Origin: Hofstenia miamia
Taxonomy: Eukaryota; Xenacoelomorpha; Acoela
Assembly (NCBI GenBank): GCA_004352715.1
Contig: SCFE01000055.1
Span: 832,300 to 896,299 of the forward strand
Length of the DNA: 64,000 bases
Reading direction: 5' to 3'
Made by a program: the position numbers and the translations under genes. Positions 61,852 through 64,000 of this stretch are shown one piece after another. Each line of letters opens with the position of its first letter. The first letter of the stretch is position 1. The notes beneath the pieces were generated by a model that saw nothing but the letters and a program-made list of their open reading frames with translations, was not told where the DNA came from and did no database searches.

Positions 61852-63720
61852 AAGACGTGAAGAGAAGTAGTACATTTTTATTACAATATGTAAGTCATTC
61901 GCAACAAATTTTGTTCAATATTGCTCTTTTCCAATGAATTGTGACATTGACACCATTTTCAAAATCAACGTGACCCTCAAAATGATTTTCAGTCCCCTTG
62001 CTTTATATTCTGTTTAAAAAATAATTGGATTGCTCATTTAGGGAATCCGAATTTTGAAAAACATTTTTGAAAAGTTGATTACCTTTCACTAATGCGGTTT
62101 GGTGTAGATGAAGTATTTCTGAAATGAAAGAGCGGTAATAATAGCAAGTACGTTCTCACAGTTGAAGTGGATATTTGATTTTCGAAAACTTTAAAAGCTC
62201 CTTTATAGTGGAGTTTGGATTTACAGTACTAGCCCCAAAAAAACTCCATGAAACCCATGGGACGAGATTTAGTGTCCGCCCCACCTAATCATATGAGGCC
62301 CATAGGGCCTTACAAATTACCACCCCACTGGTCTAGCCTTGTAGGTATTAATGAGATGGCTGTGCGATTCAGTAAAATCGAACACAATCAAAAATTTTCA
62401 GAAACCAAACTGGGCACAATCCCGAACCCAGACTTAGTCTTTCTAAACTTACAAAGTGTATTTTAGATTTTGCTTTCCTTCTCAAACTGATCATTTGCGA
62501 ATAAACTAAATAAAGTGCCTCTCTCAAATATTGCCTTTTTCATTCATTTTAAAAGCACAAAATTTTTTTCAATTGCGAGAAACTTCAAACTAGTAGGTTA
62601 CAGGCCTGCAAAGCTGCGTAAATGTAATGGAAAAACTAGATTGTGTCATATTAAGAATGTTTTTGTCACCCACGCTCTTCTGTAGATATTTTCAATGATA
62701 CGAAAGAAATGAATTCAAATTATTCAAATCGTTGTATGTGTCCTGAATGGCGTATGTTACGGCTTCCATTTTCTTTATCACGAACAATAATTTGCTAGTG
62801 AATTGCGGACTCCTGTCTAATTCAATATCAAAGTTAAATGAACCGACAGCCTCTTTTGTTTGTACTATGATTGCTATAAGGGTGCTCATATCTAATACAT
62901 GACATTTTTTCAGTTAATTGAAAACAGCATCAACCGGTTTTAAAGCAAAAATGTAATTAAAAATACTTGCATTATTACATATCATTTCTTTTTAGCTAAA
63001 ATTGAAGCTTGATACAAATTTCTAATAATTTTATAGCTATGGCTTCCTGCTGTGCACAATTTTGTAGCGACTCGAAATTCTAAGAAAAACCCATACTAAC
63101 TTGTCCAGGTTTACCTCCCCTCACGGGCTGGGTAAGTATTTTAAGCCTCCTTTGAATTTCACTATTGTATCATTGGCCTTGTTTACTTCCAATTGGATTT
63201 TAATGATAAGATAATGAAATTTCTGAAATTTGGAAATCCATTTTGATGCTATGTGCAATAAAATTATGCAATAATGTAGATAATACATAGGATCATGTGA
63301 CAATATATGTTTATTAGATAAATACATTCTTTGTTCATTGCGAACATTTAAACTTTAGATTTTTACGGAACCAAAAGTTAAATAGGGATTTTTTTGATTG
63401 GTATTTTTTTCATTCATATGACATCGGGGGCCTACCGTACACTGACAAGGTGACACATTTTTTGTACATTTATCTAAAATTGAGTGTAGAAATACATGCA
63501 TATGAGTAGTTTATGTTGCAATAAGATAAACACAGATCAATATATCACTTAGTTAAAGATTACATAGTTTATCAAAATCATTAGTTTAAATGAAATAGAG
63601 AAAAATTTAGTAGATGACATATTTATAGATAAACCAATTAATGAATTTTTCATCTATTGTAGGCCTTTTTAAGAATCAAAACATAAACATAAAATAATGT
63701 TAGCAACATTAAAGATGTTT
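59319..63720. other. 3' flank of the receptor gene
   Basis: The 3' untranslated region starts at 59319. I see no clear AATAAA soon after the stop; ATTAAA at 59842-59847 is one possible weak polyadenylation signal. TA arrays occur at 61319-61380 and 61627-61848 (with Ns 61637-61819). A somewhat GC-richer patch at 62228-62340 (ACCCATGGGACG, AGGCCCATAGGGCCT) is unexplained. No further gene was recognised. Confidence 0.55.
61637..61819. other. 183-base N gap inside a TA array
   Basis: Assembly gap with TA repeats on both sides. Confidence 0.95.
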
Positions 63721-63724
63721 TCGA

Positions 63725-64000
63725 TAAAAAAATTGAATTATTTATTATTTATTATTATTATTTATTTACAATAAACTTATAAAGCGCTTTATAATTCAAC
63801 GAATATTCAAAAGCACTGCAATTGGTAGCAGCTGACATACATACCCATCATTGAGTCTCGTAATATGTCATGCTAAACAGAAATGTTTTTATTCTTTTCT
63901 TGAAGATTACGAAATTACGCTGCGTGCGTATATCCACCGATAGTTCAATCCAAAGTTTTGGTGCCGCAAAAGAGAATCGTCGTAGCTCTTGGTTATTATT
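63725..64000 (-). mobile_element. 3' end of a non-LTR retrotransposon (LINE)
   Basis: On the minus strand an ORF2 C-terminus is followed by about 120 bases of 3' sequence ending in an ATAA/AATAAT-type tail (63735-63770). The element runs out of the window to the right, so its 5' part is not seen. The protein end and simple-repeat tail suggest a CR1/L2-like clade, but this is not proven. Confidence 0.75.
63848..64000 (-). CDS. LINE ORF2 reverse transcriptase, C-terminal fragment
   Basis: The minus strand reads LRRFSFAAPKLWIELSVDIR, then NFVIFKKRIKTFLF, SMTYYETQ and a stop. The order S-F-x-x-A-A-P-K-L-W ... L ... I-R ... F-K-x-x-(I/L)-K-T-x-L-F is the well-known C-terminal tail of reverse transcriptases from CR1/L2/Jockey-type LINEs. 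Fifty codons are open up to the window edge. Whether the full element is intact cannot be told. It lies outside the receptor gene. Confidence 0.82.
   Translation of the reverse strand, partial: NNNQELRRFSFAAPKLWIELSVDIRTQRNFVIFKKRIKTFLFSMTYYETQ

Overview
The window is AT-rich animal genomic DNA. It holds one intron-rich gene on the + strand, fragments of many DNA transposons, and dense TA microsatellites, several of them interrupted by runs of N. Spliceosomal introns (71 nt to about 12 kb, GT..AG), Ig and fibronectin III exons, hAT, TTAA-type and mariner elements, a non-LTR retrotransposon end and TTAGGG-type repeats all point to a metazoan. TTAGGG rather than TTAGG repeats argue weakly against an insect. 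I cannot name the species. No prokaryotic gene, rRNA, tRNA or CRISPR array was found.

The gene: I assembled 13 coding exons between 8620 and 59318 by hand from splice sites and reading phase. They join in one open frame of 849 residues (847 with an alternative acceptor), open at the 5' end. The product is a type I membrane receptor of the immunoglobulin superfamily. It has five Ig domains (exons 1-2, 3, 4-5, 6, 7-8), one fibronectin type III domain (exons 9-10), a transmembrane exon (11) and a Ser/Thr-rich cytoplasmic tail of about 255 residues (exons 11-13). The tail ends in -TVV, a class I PDZ-ligand pattern. Ig repeats followed by one FN3 of the PGxDGG type and a transmembrane helix resemble nephrin- or sidestep-like adhesion receptors. 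The signal peptide and any further Ig domains would lie upstream of exon 1 and were not found in 1-8619.

Region by region: 1-8619 is upstream DNA with a CAA-repeat segment present twice, two hAT-type elements with 8-bp target duplications, and a TTAA-flanked element. 8620-10083 carries exons 1-3. Intron 3 (10084-22084) holds TTAA elements, a small hAT element, a degenerate telomere-like arm and a perfect 1225-bp duplication bounded by single Ns. 22085-34254 carries exons 4-7, a decayed Tc1/mariner-like transposase and a foldback element built around telomere-like repeats. Intron 7 contains a dead mariner and a small assembly rearrangement. 41911-50747 carries exons 8-10, with a terminal-inverted-repeat element and a large telomere-like foldback element in the intron between exons 8 and 9. 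55054-59318 carries the transmembrane and cytoplasmic exons. After the gene comes the 3' flank and, at the right edge, the C-terminal end of a LINE ORF2 on the minus strand.

Much of what looks novel at the DNA level is either decayed transposon or assembly structure. Single-N positions coincide with duplicated sequence three times (2179, 16498/18180, 37437). The best biological leads are the receptor itself, the two telomere-repeat foldback families and the TTAA element families.
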